Positions 26,223-34,659 of a stretch of DNA of 64,000 nt are shown here, one piece after another. The position numbers were made by a program, and so were the translations under genes. A model generated the notes under the pieces. That model made no database searches. It saw nothing but the letters and a program-made list of their open reading frames with translations, and was not told where the DNA came from. Source of the DNA: Candidatus Nitrosopumilus sp. (lineage in GTDB: Archaea; Thermoproteota; Nitrososphaeria; Nitrososphaerales; Nitrosopumilaceae); assembly GCA_013215285.1 (NCBI GenBank), contig JABSRD010000001.1, positions 344,187 through 408,186 of the forward strand. The letters are read 5' to 3'. Numbering within the stretch: position 1 is the first letter of the stretch; the number at the start of each line of letters is the position of its first letter.

Positions 26223-26462
26223 TTAAATTTCTTTAATTTCAGTAATTGTTCCTAGAACTGAATCCATTTGAACAATGGCTTTTTTTTCATCCCAGCCTAA
26301 TGCAACATACCAATCTCCTGCATCTCCATGGTATTTTGTTTCTAGTGTTTTGATATCATCAGGCTTTACATCATATTTTTTTGCAATTCCTGATACTGCA
26401 AGTGCAATAGCTTCTTTTTCCTTTTCTATTCTTCTCTTCATTAATCCAATTCCAGGACTCAT
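26223..26462 (-). CDS. hypothetical protein (79 aa)
   Basis: A 79-residue soluble protein: a basic helix (MKRRIEKEKEAIALAVSGI), then VKPDDIKTLETKYHG and a beta-rich end (WYVALGWDEKKAIVQM). No family recognised. It is followed by the SDR in the same direction, 25 bp away. Confidence 0.55.
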   Translation of the reverse strand: MSPGIGLMKRRIEKEKEAIALAVSGIAKKYDVKPDDIKTLETKYHGDAGDWYVALGWDEKKAIVQMDSVLGTITEIKEI

Positions 26463-26559
26463 ATCGATCTCCTGATTGTTTTATCTAATATAGTTAATTA
26501 GTAAAAATTACCTATAAATTCCAATATTTCAAATAGTGCTTAATTTAAAAAAAATAAAA

Positions 26560-27153
26560 ATGAAACTTGTTTCAAATCTTCTGAATTCGATTCCTATACA
26601 AAATACAACTCTAGTTTCTATTGTTTCAATTCTTGCAGTTTTTGGACCGTTCATTTCAGTTTCTGGAGGATTTTGGGATGCAGTTAATCATTTGGTAAAT
26701 GAACCTGAATTTTTTTGGAGTATTCAACACATGGTTGTATATTTTGGAGTTTTCTTGGTTGCGTCTGCTGGTTTTTTTGGTATGATTCTTTTAATAAAAA
26801 AATCTGTACATGGAATTCTAAAAACTGGAATCTTACTTGTAGTGTTTGGTGCTGTAATTCAACTAGTTGCAGGTTTTGTAGACTCTATTTTTCATGATGT
26901 GTATGGCATTGATGGATTAATTTCTTGGTCACATCAACCTCTTGAAATAGGCCTAGTTTTAGCAGCACTTGGTGGATTTCTAATACTAAAAAATAGAGAA
27001 CATACTAGACTTAAAATTTTAATTCCATTTTCAATAATTTCTTTTCTTTTCTTTACAACATGGCTTGTGTTTAATTTTGCTCTAATTTTTGGACATACAG
27101 TACAATGTATTTACATTCATGTGATATTTTCATCAGGATGCTCAATTTTGTAA
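26560..27153 (+). CDS. multi-pass membrane protein with conserved-looking histidines
   Basis: About 197 residues from ATG 26560 (a GTG at 26536 is also possible). Five or six membrane helices. Histidines sit at helix edges: DAVNHLVNEP, WSIQHMVVYF, DSIFHDVYG and WSHQPLEIG, a pattern suggesting metal or heme contact, but I recognise no family. Its last 37 bp overlap the 3' end of the convergent membrane-protein gene. Confidence 0.55.
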   Translation: MKLVSNLLNSIPIQNTTLVSIVSILAVFGPFISVSGGFWDAVNHLVNEPEFFWSIQHMVVYFGVFLVASAGFFGMILLIKKSVHGILKTGILLVVFGAVIQLVAGFVDSIFHDVYGIDGLISWSHQPLEIGLVLAALGGFLILKNREHTRLKILIPFSIISFLFFTTWLVFNFALIFGHTVQCIYIHVIFSSGCSIL

Positions 27154-27608
27154 TTTCTTAATTTAAAAAATGATGAAGTAACAATAATAATTCCTCCTGC
27201 AAAAGTCATAATTCCTGAGTAAAACATTTCCTCTACTGCAGTATCTCCTAATTCTATTTGTATGTCAATTGGATGTTCTAACGTATTGACAATATTTATT
27301 GTATAATTCCCTCCTTGTTCAAAATCAAAATAGCTCACAGACATTTTTGTTTCTATTTTTTTTTCTGAAATAATATTTTCATCATTATTCAAAACCTGAA
27401 CAAATATTTTATATTTTAGAAATTCAGGCATGAAAATTTTATAATATCCAACTCCATCACCTTCAAAATTTAGTTGAATTTTGTGAGCGTGCTGTGATTC
27501 TAACGTAAATCCCTCTGAAATTTTATTACTTTCTATAAATATCCCTGATGTCCAAATAATTCCTATAACACTTAGTATAATTCCAATTTTGAATATTGAT
27601 ATTTTCAA
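27117..27608 (-). CDS. membrane-anchored protein with a GOLD/p24-like luminal domain
   Basis: A 163-residue protein: N-terminal helix (about 5-25), an outside beta domain (about 40-125) and a C-terminal helix (about 128-148) with a short charged tail. The beta domain pattern, GVGYYKIFMPEFLKYKIFVQV, then YFDFEQGGNYTINIVNTLEH and IDIQIELGD, resembles the GOLD domain of eukaryotic p24/emp24 cargo receptors, including the G-Y/NYT-I-x-N stretch and the topology. This is by eye only. The 3' end overlaps the neighbouring convergent gene. Confidence 0.5.
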   Translation of the reverse strand: MKISIFKIGIILSVIGIIWTSGIFIESNKISEGFTLESQHAHKIQLNFEGDGVGYYKIFMPEFLKYKIFVQVLNNDENIISEKKIETKMSVSYFDFEQGGNYTINIVNTLEHPIDIQIELGDTAVEEMFYSGIMTFAGGIIIVTSSFFKLRNYKIEHPDENIT

Positions 27609-27650
27609 ATCAATAATTTTAAAAATTGTTTGTTTTATAAGATAATCTAA

Positions 27651-27725
27651 AGGGCTCGGAGGGCTTCGATCCCTCGACCTAGCGGTTCGAAGCCGCTCGC
27701 ACTATCCAGACTGTGCAACGAGTCC
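27651..27725 (-). tRNA. tRNA-Arg(TCG)
   Basis: The minus strand folds as a cloverleaf: acceptor GGACTCG/CGAGCCC, D-arm GCAC/GTGC, anticodon arm AGCGG-CTTCGAA-CCGCT, variable AGGTC, T-arm GAGGG-ATCGAAG-CCCTC. The anticodon TCG reads Arg CGA codons. Position 3 is A opposite C70, a mismatch, and position 54 is A where T is usual. No CCA is encoded. No intron is visible. Confidence 0.85.
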
Positions 27726-27769
27726 AAACAAGTAAGAATTTAACAGGCCTAAATATCTGTCTAGATGCT

Positions 27770-28945
27770 TTGAAGGTATCAAAAAAAATAATTGGTGTTG
27801 AATATGCAATTAGAGATATAGTTTTAGCTGCAAGAAAAGTTGAACAAAAAGGAATGCACGTTGACTATCTCAACATTGGTGATCCTGTACAGTTTGGTTT
27901 TCAACCACCAGACAATGTTAAACAAGCTTTGATTGATGCAATTAACAAAGGTGAAAATTATTATTCCTCATCTGAAGGTCTCTTAGAATTAAGACAAGAG
28001 ATTGCAAAAAAAGAAAATGCTAAAGGACTATCAATTTCATCTGATGATATTCTAGTAACTAATGGAGTTTCTGAAGGGCTAGACATGGTAATATCATCAA
28101 TTGTAGAAGATGGTGATGAGGTATTACTACCTGGACCATACTATCCACCATACGCATCATATGTACGACTACATGGTGGAACACCTGTAGAGTTTGCAGT
28201 TGATTTGAATAATTCAACTCCTGATATTGATGATATAAAATCCAAAATTACATCAAAGACTATTGCAATTTGTTTGATTAGTCCTAATAATCCAACAGGT
28301 GTTGTGTTTAATGAAAAAGCTCTCAAAGAATTAGTAAATGTTGCAAATCAAAATAATCTTTACATTATCTGTGATGAAATTTATGATCAAATAATTTTTG
28401 ATGAAAAATTTGTAGGTATTGGTAAAGTAGCTGGTGATTCACCTGTGATTGTTCTTAATGGATTTTCTAAAGTTCATCTCATGTCTGGCTGGAGAATTGG
28501 TTACATTGCATTTAATCAATCACCACAACTTGAGGCACTTCGAGAAAACCTTCCAAAATTAGCAAGAGTTAGAATTGCAACTAGTTTACCAGTACAGCAT
28601 GCAGCTTTGGAATCATTACGTGGCCCACAAGATTACATCAATCATTTTGTTACTGAAATTAAAAAACATCGAGATTTGGTGATTAAACGTCTAAATGAAA
28701 TGCCTGGTATTTCTTGTCCTAATCCAAAAGGCGCATTTTATGCATTTCCAAAGATTGAAACTAACAAATTTGGTACAGATAAAGAATTTGTTACAAAATT
28801 ATTAGAAACAAAAGGGGTTCTAACTGTTCATGGTTCAGGATTTGGAACACAATACGGTAGTGGACATTTTAGACTGGTTTATCTTCCTAGTCTTGAAATT
28901 TTGAATTCAGCAATGAATAAAATTGAAGAATTTGTTTCTCAGTAA
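27770..28945 (+). CDS. class I/II PLP-dependent aminotransferase
   Basis: About 391 residues from a TTG at 27770. The longer frame would start inside the tRNA gene, so this start is preferred. It has fold type I features: YLNIGDPVQFGFQPP, TNGVSEGLDMVI, LPGPYYPPYASYV, SPNNPTGVVF, CDEIYDQIIF and NGFSKVHLMSGWRIGYIAF with the PLP lysine. It resembles archaeal alanine/aspartate aminotransferases. Its 3' end overlaps the convergent flavin-type oxidase gene by 7 bp. Confidence 0.9.
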   Translation: MKVSKKIIGVEYAIRDIVLAARKVEQKGMHVDYLNIGDPVQFGFQPPDNVKQALIDAINKGENYYSSSEGLLELRQEIAKKENAKGLSISSDDILVTNGVSEGLDMVISSIVEDGDEVLLPGPYYPPYASYVRLHGGTPVEFAVDLNNSTPDIDDIKSKITSKTIAICLISPNNPTGVVFNEKALKELVNVANQNNLYIICDEIYDQIIFDEKFVGIGKVAGDSPVIVLNGFSKVHLMSGWRIGYIAFNQSPQLEALRENLPKLARVRIATSLPVQHAALESLRGPQDYINHFVTEIKKHRDLVIKRLNEMPGISCPNPKGAFYAFPKIETNKFGTDKEFVTKLLETKGVLTVHGSGFGTQYGSGHFRLVYLPSLEILNSAMNKIEEFVSQ

Positions 28946-29340
28946 TTCCAAACTGAAAATTTTTCAGGAATAATTTCTATTATACAGTCAGTTTCATCTA
29001 GTAATTCTTTTGCAGATTTATTTTCCAATGTTTTAAAATATCGTGCAAGAATTTTTTTTGCAATATTTTTTACTTTAATATCATCCAAAATTAAATTAGC
29101 TTTTCCTTGTCCCATCACACCATAAATATTTGGAGCATTAATTCCAACATCAACACAAAATGAAACATGTTTGTTTATTTTTACATTTTTTGCTTTTTGA
29201 GTTTGAGTATTTGTCCCTATGTAGATCTTTTTACCACTATACCTATACCAAACAGGTGCAATATGTGGAGTTTTATTTTTACCAATTGTTGCTAACCGTA
29301 ATACTTTTTGTGATTTTAAAAATTCATCTCTTTTGTTCAT
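28939..29340 (-). CDS. PPOX-class split beta-barrel flavin/F420 protein
   Basis: A 133-residue single-domain protein of the pyridoxamine-phosphate-oxidase-like superfamily: VLRLATIGKNKTPHIAPVWY, KKIYIGTNTQTQKAKNV and VSFCVDVG. In F420-using archaea these often bind F420 or FMN. The nearby NADPH:F420 reductase gene on the same strand supports an F420 link. Reaction unknown. Confidence 0.8.
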   Translation of the reverse strand: MNKRDEFLKSQKVLRLATIGKNKTPHIAPVWYRYSGKKIYIGTNTQTQKAKNVKINKHVSFCVDVGINAPNIYGVMGQGKANLILDDIKVKNIAKKILARYFKTLENKSAKELLDETDCIIEIIPEKFSVWNY

Positions 29341-29557
29341 TTTTTCTAAATCCCCATACTATCATGAATATGCCAAATGCAAGCATTGCCATTGAAACTT
29401 TTTCATTTGTAATTTCTCCATTAAATAAAAAATCCTCAACAAATTCTGGCCCCCAAATAACTAATTGTCTAACTAAAACTATTCCTGCCATTACAGAAAA
29501 AAGAACACCCATTGCTGAAAACCAATTTCTACCTCGTCTATAGTATTCATGACTCAT
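29324..29557 (-). CDS. small two-helix membrane protein
   Basis: A 77-residue protein with helices at about residues 14-35 and 53-70, basic at both ends (YYRRGRNW, FRKNEQKR). It overlaps the following PPOX gene by 17 bp and follows npdG by 19 bp, so the three are probably cotranscribed. No family recognised. Confidence 0.5.
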   Translation of the reverse strand: MSHEYYRRGRNWFSAMGVLFSVMAGIVLVRQLVIWGPEFVEDFLFNGEITNEKVSMAMLAFGIFMIVWGFRKNEQKR

Positions 29558-29576
29558 GATTAATGAAAAGAGTGAC

Positions 29577-30248
29577 TTAGATGATTTTAATGCCTGGATT
29601 TTTTATCTTATTTTTTATCATTGCATTTAGTAAAAGTGGTGTAGACATTTCTGCAAGATATGATAATTCTATTGGTCCTAAATTAATTGGTCTTAGTCCT
29701 TTGATTTCATTAATCAATCCATTAACTACTTGTACTGATTCATTATCATCTCCACAAACAAATATGTCATAATCTAGTTCTAGTGTTGCATTTACTAATT
29801 TTTTCTCAGAAATTACATGAAATGCAGAAACTAGTTTTGATTTATTTTTCATATGATTCAAAACAAGTTTGAATGAAAATGGTTTATTCTCTTTAATTGA
29901 AATACATTCGAATCCAACATCTGTTTTAGTCATTGGAACAATTGGAGACACAACAACACAACTATCCTTAACTTCTGGTAAAATTCCGGAACATACAGAA
30001 TCAATATTTTCATAAGGAATTGCTAAAATCAAAACATCACTCTCTTTTGCAACTGTTAAATTATCATTTCCAGAAATTGTTCCCTTTATTTCACCAAATG
30101 CCTCTTTTGCAAGATTAGTGTATTCTACAGCTGACTCTACTGCTCTTGCAGCATCTCTAGAACCAATTATTACATCATTATTTTGTGACCATCTTAAAGC
30201 AAATCCTTTACCCATTCCACCAGTTCCACCAATAATTCCTATTTTCAT
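29577..30248 (-). CDS. npdG: NADPH-dependent F420 reductase
   Basis: A 223-residue enzyme transferring hydride between NADPH and coenzyme F420. The N-terminal loop IGIIGGTGGMGKGFALRW binds NADP; GSRDAARA is the 2'-phosphate contact; LILAIPYENI and VVSPIVPM line the site; the end (LSYLAEMSTPLLLNAMIKNK) is characteristic. It supports an F420 economy together with the PPOX-class protein downstream. Confidence 0.92.
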   Translation of the reverse strand: MKIGIIGGTGGMGKGFALRWSQNNDVIIGSRDAARAVESAVEYTNLAKEAFGEIKGTISGNDNLTVAKESDVLILAIPYENIDSVCSGILPEVKDSCVVVSPIVPMTKTDVGFECISIKENKPFSFKLVLNHMKNKSKLVSAFHVISEKKLVNATLELDYDIFVCGDDNESVQVVNGLINEIKGLRPINLGPIELSYLAEMSTPLLLNAMIKNKIKNPGIKII

Positions 30249-30298
30249 GATATCTACCCGATAATGTTATTATTATCTCTATTTGAAAATCGATCAAA

Positions 30299-30922
30299 TT
30301 GGGACAAATTATTTTTCTTAGACATGGTCAGGCTAAAAATAACACTGAAAGAATTTTAGCTGGTAGAACTGAGGGTGTTCCATTAACTGATACCGGAATT
30401 GAACAAGCAAAACATACTGCTGAATTATTAAAACACATGAATATTTCTGCAATTTACTCTAGTCCTATTCAAAGAGCAAAACATACTGCAGAAATTGTTG
30501 GAGAACATAATTCACTTGATGTTACTATCGATGATCGTTTAATTGAACTTGATATGGGAAAATTTACTGGAATGCCATATGATGAGATTTTTAATAGTCA
30601 TGGAAATGTATTTATGAAATTTTACAATGATGAATTAGAAATTGCTCATAATGGAGTAGAAACTTTTGCACAAGTCAAAAAACGAGTTTTAGGAATAGTT
30701 GATCATGTAATTGAAAAACATCCAGATGAAAATATAGTCCTTGTAACTCATATGGATCCAATCAAAGCAATGTTATCCACCGTAGTTGATTTATCTCCTA
30801 CCAATCTTTTTGAGTTAATAATTGCAAATGCTTCTCTTAACATCTTTAGAGAAAAAGAACGAAAATTTTCAATTTCAGGACTTAATGTAATGCATACATC
30901 TAGATTCGATCAAGGATGGTAG
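30299..30922 (+). CDS. histidine phosphatase / phosphoglycerate mutase family protein
   Basis: A 207-residue protein from TTG 30299. The catalytic block IIFLRHGQAKNNTERILAGR, the arginine in SSPIQRAKHTAEI and the second catalytic His in VLVTHMDPIKAM are in place. Family members include phosphoglycerate mutases and small-molecule phosphatases such as the alpha-ribazole phosphatase CobC/CobZ. Given the cobalamin operon in this window, the latter is possible. Not determined. Confidence 0.87.
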   Translation: MGQIIFLRHGQAKNNTERILAGRTEGVPLTDTGIEQAKHTAELLKHMNISAIYSSPIQRAKHTAEIVGEHNSLDVTIDDRLIELDMGKFTGMPYDEIFNSHGNVFMKFYNDELEIAHNGVETFAQVKKRVLGIVDHVIEKHPDENIVLVTHMDPIKAMLSTVVDLSPTNLFELIIANASLNIFREKERKFSISGLNVMHTSRFDQGW

Positions 30923-30940
30923 CTAATAATCTTAAAAACC

Positions 30941-30949
30941 CTTAAATAG
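30941..30949 (+). promoter_or_regulatory. TATA box of the oxidase operon
   Basis: CTTAAATAG lies about 30-35 bp before the first ATG of the cytochrome oxidase cluster (30978), in the only intergenic gap between the histidine phosphatase and the operon. Confidence 0.5.
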
Positions 30950-30977
30950 AAATTATAGGTCACGTCATTTAATTACT

Positions 30978-31238
30978 ATGAAGAAATTCGTTGGATTGTT
31001 CTTAGTATTGGTAGTTTTGGTAATAATTCCTGCTGTAGACTCTGTGTTTGCTGCAGGTGATGAACCTGGAGAATATCTTGATCGTAGAGTAATTATTTGG
31101 AACTTATTTTTTAGAATGATGACTGTAGCATTTGTAGTTGGTGCAGTAGTATCTGGTACTATGATTTGGCAATGTTGGAGATTTAGAGAATCACATCCAA
31201 ATGCAAAACCAACTCCATATGAGGGAACTGACTGGTAA
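30978..31238 (+). CDS. membrane part of split cytochrome oxidase subunit II
   Basis: An 86-residue protein. Residues 1-26 look like a signal or first membrane segment ending in SVFAAG; residues about 43-66 are a clear membrane helix (MMTVAFVVGAVVSGTMIW). The surrounding pattern, DRRVIIWNLFFR before the helix and CWRFRESHPNAKPTPYEG after it, corresponds to the first helix and loop of classical CoxB. The CuA domain with one further helix follows as a separate gene two bases downstream. Together they cover a normal subunit II. Confidence 0.75.
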   Translation: MKKFVGLFLVLVVLVIIPAVDSVFAAGDEPGEYLDRRVIIWNLFFRMMTVAFVVGAVVSGTMIWQCWRFRESHPNAKPTPYEGTDW

Positions 31239-31240
31239 AC

Positions 31241-31672
31241 ATGAGTGGACACTCTAATTGGCCTGAATGGATTTACATTGCAGTTGTAATTGCGTTAATG
31301 TGTTGGGTTGGAGCTGAAGCATGGAATGCAGAAAGGCTAGTAGAACATGTTCCAGCAGATGCTGAAGTAATCAAAGTCATTGCACAACAATGGTTCTGGA
31401 CTTTTGAATATGAAGATGGAACAAAAACAATCGGTGACCTTTATGTTGAATCTGGAAAAGCATACAAATTTGAAATAACATCAAAAGATGTAATTCATTC
31501 TTTTAACATTCATGATTATGTTGTATTGATGGATGCAGTTCCAGGTAGAGTTAACACTGTATGGTTTGCTCCTACTGATGTAAGAACTCATGATATTCAA
31601 TGTAGAGAATATTGTGGATTAATTCATTATAACATGAGAGGAACATTACATGTGGAGGAACCATCATCTTGA
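31241..31672 (+). CDS. coxB: cytochrome c oxidase subunit II, CuA domain
   Basis: A 143-residue protein: one membrane helix (about residues 9-25) and the binuclear CuA cupredoxin domain. The aromatic QQWFWTFEYEDG passes electrons; ligands are the His in VIHSFNIHDY and CREYCGLIHYNM with two Cys, His and Met. It accepts electrons from a small copper protein. ATG at 31241 lies two bases after the preceding stop. Confidence 0.93.
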   Translation: MSGHSNWPEWIYIAVVIALMCWVGAEAWNAERLVEHVPADAEVIKVIAQQWFWTFEYEDGTKTIGDLYVESGKAYKFEITSKDVIHSFNIHDYVVLMDAVPGRVNTVWFAPTDVRTHDIQCREYCGLIHYNMRGTLHVEEPSS

Positions 31673-31696
31673 TAACGCTTTTATCACAATCACAAA

Positions 31697-31704
31697 GTGA
31701 GGAG
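31697..31704 (+). promoter_or_regulatory. Shine-Dalgarno site of coxA
   Basis: GTGAGGAG ends 8 bases before the coxA ATG at 31713. A similar AGGAGA at 33238-33243 lies 8 bases before the next gene. Internal genes of this operon therefore use a classical ribosome binding site, unlike the leaderless first genes. Confidence 0.55.
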
Positions 31705-31712
31705 ATTAACTA

Positions 31713-33239
31713 ATGGTTCTAGAATTACAAAAGCCACGTCCAATTTGGCAAATAATGTTTTCTACACATCATACTGATGTTGGTTTACTTTATCTAATTT
31801 TGTCTTTATCATTCTTGTTTATGGGTGGTGCATTAGCACTTGCAATAAGAGCAGAATTGTTCTTACCTGGTGCACAAATTATTGGTGATGCAATGACATT
31901 TAACAGAATTTTTACAGTTCATGGCACAACGTTAATCTTTTTGTTTATCTTGCCTTTTGCATCTGCAGTTGGTAATTACTTTGTTCCAATAATGGTTAGA
32001 TACAAGGATATGGCATATCCAAAACTTAATGCAATTGCATTTTGGATGATTCCACCTGGTGCTGCTCTTGTTTGGTTAGGTTTTGCAGACTTTACTTGGT
32101 ATGCACAACCACCATACTCTATCATCAGTGCTCCAGGACCGGCAGCAGATATGTGGATTTTTGGACTAAAGATTTTGGGTGTTTCATCTGTACTTGGCGC
32201 TCTTAACTTTGTAGTTACTATTCTCAAATGTAAACATCCAGACATGTCAATTGGACAAGTTCCATTATTGGCATGGTCATTTTTGGCATCATCTTTGATT
32301 ATTCTTGTTGCAATTCCAACATTTGCAGCAGCACTTCTAATGCTTTTAACTGATAGATTAGGTGTTAGTGGATTTTTTAATCCTGCAATGGGAGGAGATC
32401 CTATTGCATATTCACACTTGTTCTGGTTTACATTCCATCCTGAAGTGTATGTTCTGGTAATTCCAGCAATTGGTATGATGTATGAAATTATTCCAAGATT
32501 CTCAAGAAAACCAATCTATAGTTACAACTCTGGAATCTTTGCATTTGTTTTGTTATCAATCGTTGCATTCTCATCATGGGCTCATCACATGTATGCAACA
32601 GGAATGTCATTTACTGAAAAAACAGTCTTTATGGTAGGAACTCTTGCAGCAGTACCCGCATCTGCTATGCATGTGTTTAACTTTATTGCAACAATGTGGA
32701 ATGGTAGAATTAAATTCTCAACTCCAATGATGTGGGCAGTTGGAGGAATTGCATTATTCTTCTCTGCAGGTGCAGGTGGAGTTGCAAATGCTGCTATGCC
32801 GTTAGACTTTGCAACACACGACTCATACTGGGTAGTTGGTCACTTCCATCTCTTTGTGATGGGTACTATTGCATTTGGATCAATTGGTTATCTTTACTAC
32901 ATGTTCCCATATGTTACAGGTAGAATGTACAATGAAACTTTTGGTAAGGTACACTTTGTCATGTCTTTCATAGGTACTATACTAGTATTCTTTACGCAAC
33001 ACATACTTGGTTTGTATGGAATGCCAAGAAGAGTTTTCGATTATCCCCCAATTCCAGAATGGATTGCTATGAACCAAATTGCTACCATAGGTGCAATGAT
33101 TATTGGCATCAGTATGATAATCTTCTTAGCAAACATGATTTACAGTTCAGGAAAAGGCAAACTTGCAGATACTGATGATCCATTCGGTCTAGGTGGCAAG
33201 TATTACTATCCATTTGAGGCAAAGAACCCAAAACATTAG
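31713..33239 (+). CDS. coxA: heme-copper oxidase subunit I
   Basis: A 508-residue, 12-helix catalytic subunit reducing O2 to water. Visible ligands: H70 (low-spin heme) in VHGTTLIF; H242 and Y246 of the cross-linked pair in FHPEVYVL, with E244; H291-H292 (CuB) in SSWAHHMYATG; H377/H379 in GHFHLFVMG. D99 in YKDMAYPKLNA matches the D-pathway entry of A-family oxidases. At the usual K-pathway lysine position (KVFNW in many relatives) this protein has HVFNF. Membership of the A family is clear from HPEVY. Confidence 0.96.
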   Translation: MVLELQKPRPIWQIMFSTHHTDVGLLYLILSLSFLFMGGALALAIRAELFLPGAQIIGDAMTFNRIFTVHGTTLIFLFILPFASAVGNYFVPIMVRYKDMAYPKLNAIAFWMIPPGAALVWLGFADFTWYAQPPYSIISAPGPAADMWIFGLKILGVSSVLGALNFVVTILKCKHPDMSIGQVPLLAWSFLASSLIILVAIPTFAAALLMLLTDRLGVSGFFNPAMGGDPIAYSHLFWFTFHPEVYVLVIPAIGMMYEIIPRFSRKPIYSYNSGIFAFVLLSIVAFSSWAHHMYATGMSFTEKTVFMVGTLAAVPASAMHVFNFIATMWNGRIKFSTPMMWAVGGIALFFSAGAGGVANAAMPLDFATHDSYWVVGHFHLFVMGTIAFGSIGYLYYMFPYVTGRMYNETFGKVHFVMSFIGTILVFFTQHILGLYGMPRRVFDYPPIPEWIAMNQIATIGAMIIGISMIIFLANMIYSSGKGKLADTDDPFGLGGKYYYPFEAKNPKH

Positions 33240-33251
33240 GAGATAAATGAA

Positions 33252-34202
33252 ATGAGTCACGATAATTCCCAAAACGTTTACAGAACAACTCCAGCTAGAA
33301 CTGGAAAAATGCTCATCATAATATTGAGTATCTGTATTGTTGGTGGTGTAATTTTCTTTTCAATGTGGGACTATTGGATTTCACAACCTGCTCCAGTTGT
33401 AGCAATGATGGCGGGAGGAGATGATCATGCTGGACCTGCAGTACAAACAGGAGAAACTATAACACAAGATCTTTCATTTATTGAATCATCAGACTTTAGG
33501 ACTTTGGCATTTAATGCGTTACCTGGTGAAAGTGGAAACAACCCAACAGTTCACATGAATGTTGGAGAGAATGTTGTTTTTAATGTTGATAATGCTGGAA
33601 TATCATTTCATTCCTTTGGTGTTACATCAAATGATGAAGGCTTTACTGGAATAGTTGCAGGTAGTGAAATTGGTTCAGCCTCTAATCCCTTAAACCCTGG
33701 TGAGGGTGGAACATCCGAGTTTATTGCAGGTGAAGAAGGAATTTACTATTACATTTGTACTATTCCCGGTCATAGAGCACAAGGAATGGTTGGGCAAATT
33801 ATTGTAGGTGATGTTGCAGTCCCAGAAGCAGCACCAGAACCAGAAGTTGTAGAAGAAGTTGCAGCACCAGAACCAGAAGTTGCAGCACCAGAACCAGTTG
33901 AATTTACTGGTGTAATTTCACTTCCAGTAGGTTCTGGAATTCCAACTACATGTGCTGATACAAATGAATGCTTTATTCCATTTAATGTCTCAGTTTCAGC
34001 AGGCGAAGAAATCACTTGGTCAAATGATGACAATATGCCTCACACTGTAACAAGTGGTCTGCCTGGAAGCCCTGATGCAATCTTTGATAGTGGTATGATG
34101 ATGGCAGGAGATTCATTTTCTACAACCCTTGATACATCAGGTGATTATCCATACTATTGTATGGTTCATCCTTGGATGATAGGTAATATTTCAGTAAACT
34201 AG
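33252..34202 (+). CDS. membrane-anchored double-cupredoxin protein
   Basis: A 316-residue protein with a cytoplasmic N-terminus, one helix (about 19-38), and two blue-copper domains. Domain 1 ligands: H120, C169, H174, M179 (YYYICTIPGHRAQGM). Domain 2 ligands: H264, C303, H306, M309 (YYCMVHPWM). They are joined by a Pro/Glu/Ala linker (APEPEVVEEVAAPEPEV). Plastocyanin-like proteins replace cytochrome c in these archaea, so it likely carries electrons to CoxB, possibly as a fixed subunit. It sits in the operon after coxA. Confidence 0.9.
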   Translation: MSHDNSQNVYRTTPARTGKMLIIILSICIVGGVIFFSMWDYWISQPAPVVAMMAGGDDHAGPAVQTGETITQDLSFIESSDFRTLAFNALPGESGNNPTVHMNVGENVVFNVDNAGISFHSFGVTSNDEGFTGIVAGSEIGSASNPLNPGEGGTSEFIAGEEGIYYYICTIPGHRAQGMVGQIIVGDVAVPEAAPEPEVVEEVAAPEPEVAAPEPVEFTGVISLPVGSGIPTTCADTNECFIPFNVSVSAGEEITWSNDDNMPHTVTSGLPGSPDAIFDSGMMMAGDSFSTTLDTSGDYPYYCMVHPWMIGNISVN

Positions 34203-34215
34203 AATTCGAGAAATA

Positions 34216-34659
34216 TTGGCTTTACAATATCTAGCATTAGCAACATTGATAGTTTTGTATTCGCTAATGTTTATTGGAGGATATGTTTCAGCTGCTGGGC
34301 TTGGATTAACTTGTCCTGATTGGCCTTTATGTCCTGGTGGAATTTTACCTTCAGAAGAATATCTAATTGAATGGACTCATAGATTAGTTGCAGCAACTAC
34401 AGGTGCATTAGTAATTGCAACCATGGTTGTAAGTTTGATTAACAAAAATTCAGATCTCAAAATCAAAGTAACTAGCTCACTTGCAACAGTACTTGTAATA
34501 ACCCAAATCGTTCTTGGTGCTATGGTAATTGATCTACAACTACATGCAGTTTTAGTTGCAATTCACTTGGGAATAGGAGTATTGTTATTTGCACTAGTTT
34601 TGTTAACTACTTTGTTTGCATTTAGAATATCCAAAATATCAATAGAATCTAAATCTTAA
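34216..34659 (+). CDS. ctaA: compact heme A synthase (half-length CtaA)
   Basis: A 147-residue, four-helix protein; bacterial CtaA and mitochondrial Cox15 have eight helices in about 300 residues from two related halves. Motifs of one half are complete: the cysteine pair in LTCPDWPLCPG, the heme-ligand His in EWTHRLVAA and a second in VAIHLGIGVL. A one-domain, four-helix heme A synthase is known from Aeropyrum. It oxidises heme O, made by CtaB in this window, to heme A. TTG start at 34216. Its end overlaps the convergent gene by 11 bp. Confidence 0.85.
   Translation: MALQYLALATLIVLYSLMFIGGYVSAAGLGLTCPDWPLCPGGILPSEEYLIEWTHRLVAATTGALVIATMVVSLINKNSDLKIKVTSSLATVLVITQIVLGAMVIDLQLHAVLVAIHLGIGVLLFALVLLTTLFAFRISKISIESKS

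Noticed and set aside
24234..27725. An integrated element bounded by the integrase fragment and tRNA-Arg
   Set aside because: No copy of the tRNA 3' end is seen near the integrase fragment, and the genes between look like ordinary chromosome.
27713..27769. N-terminal extension of the aminotransferase
   Set aside because: It would be translated from inside the tRNA-Arg gene; the TTG at 27770 is more likely.
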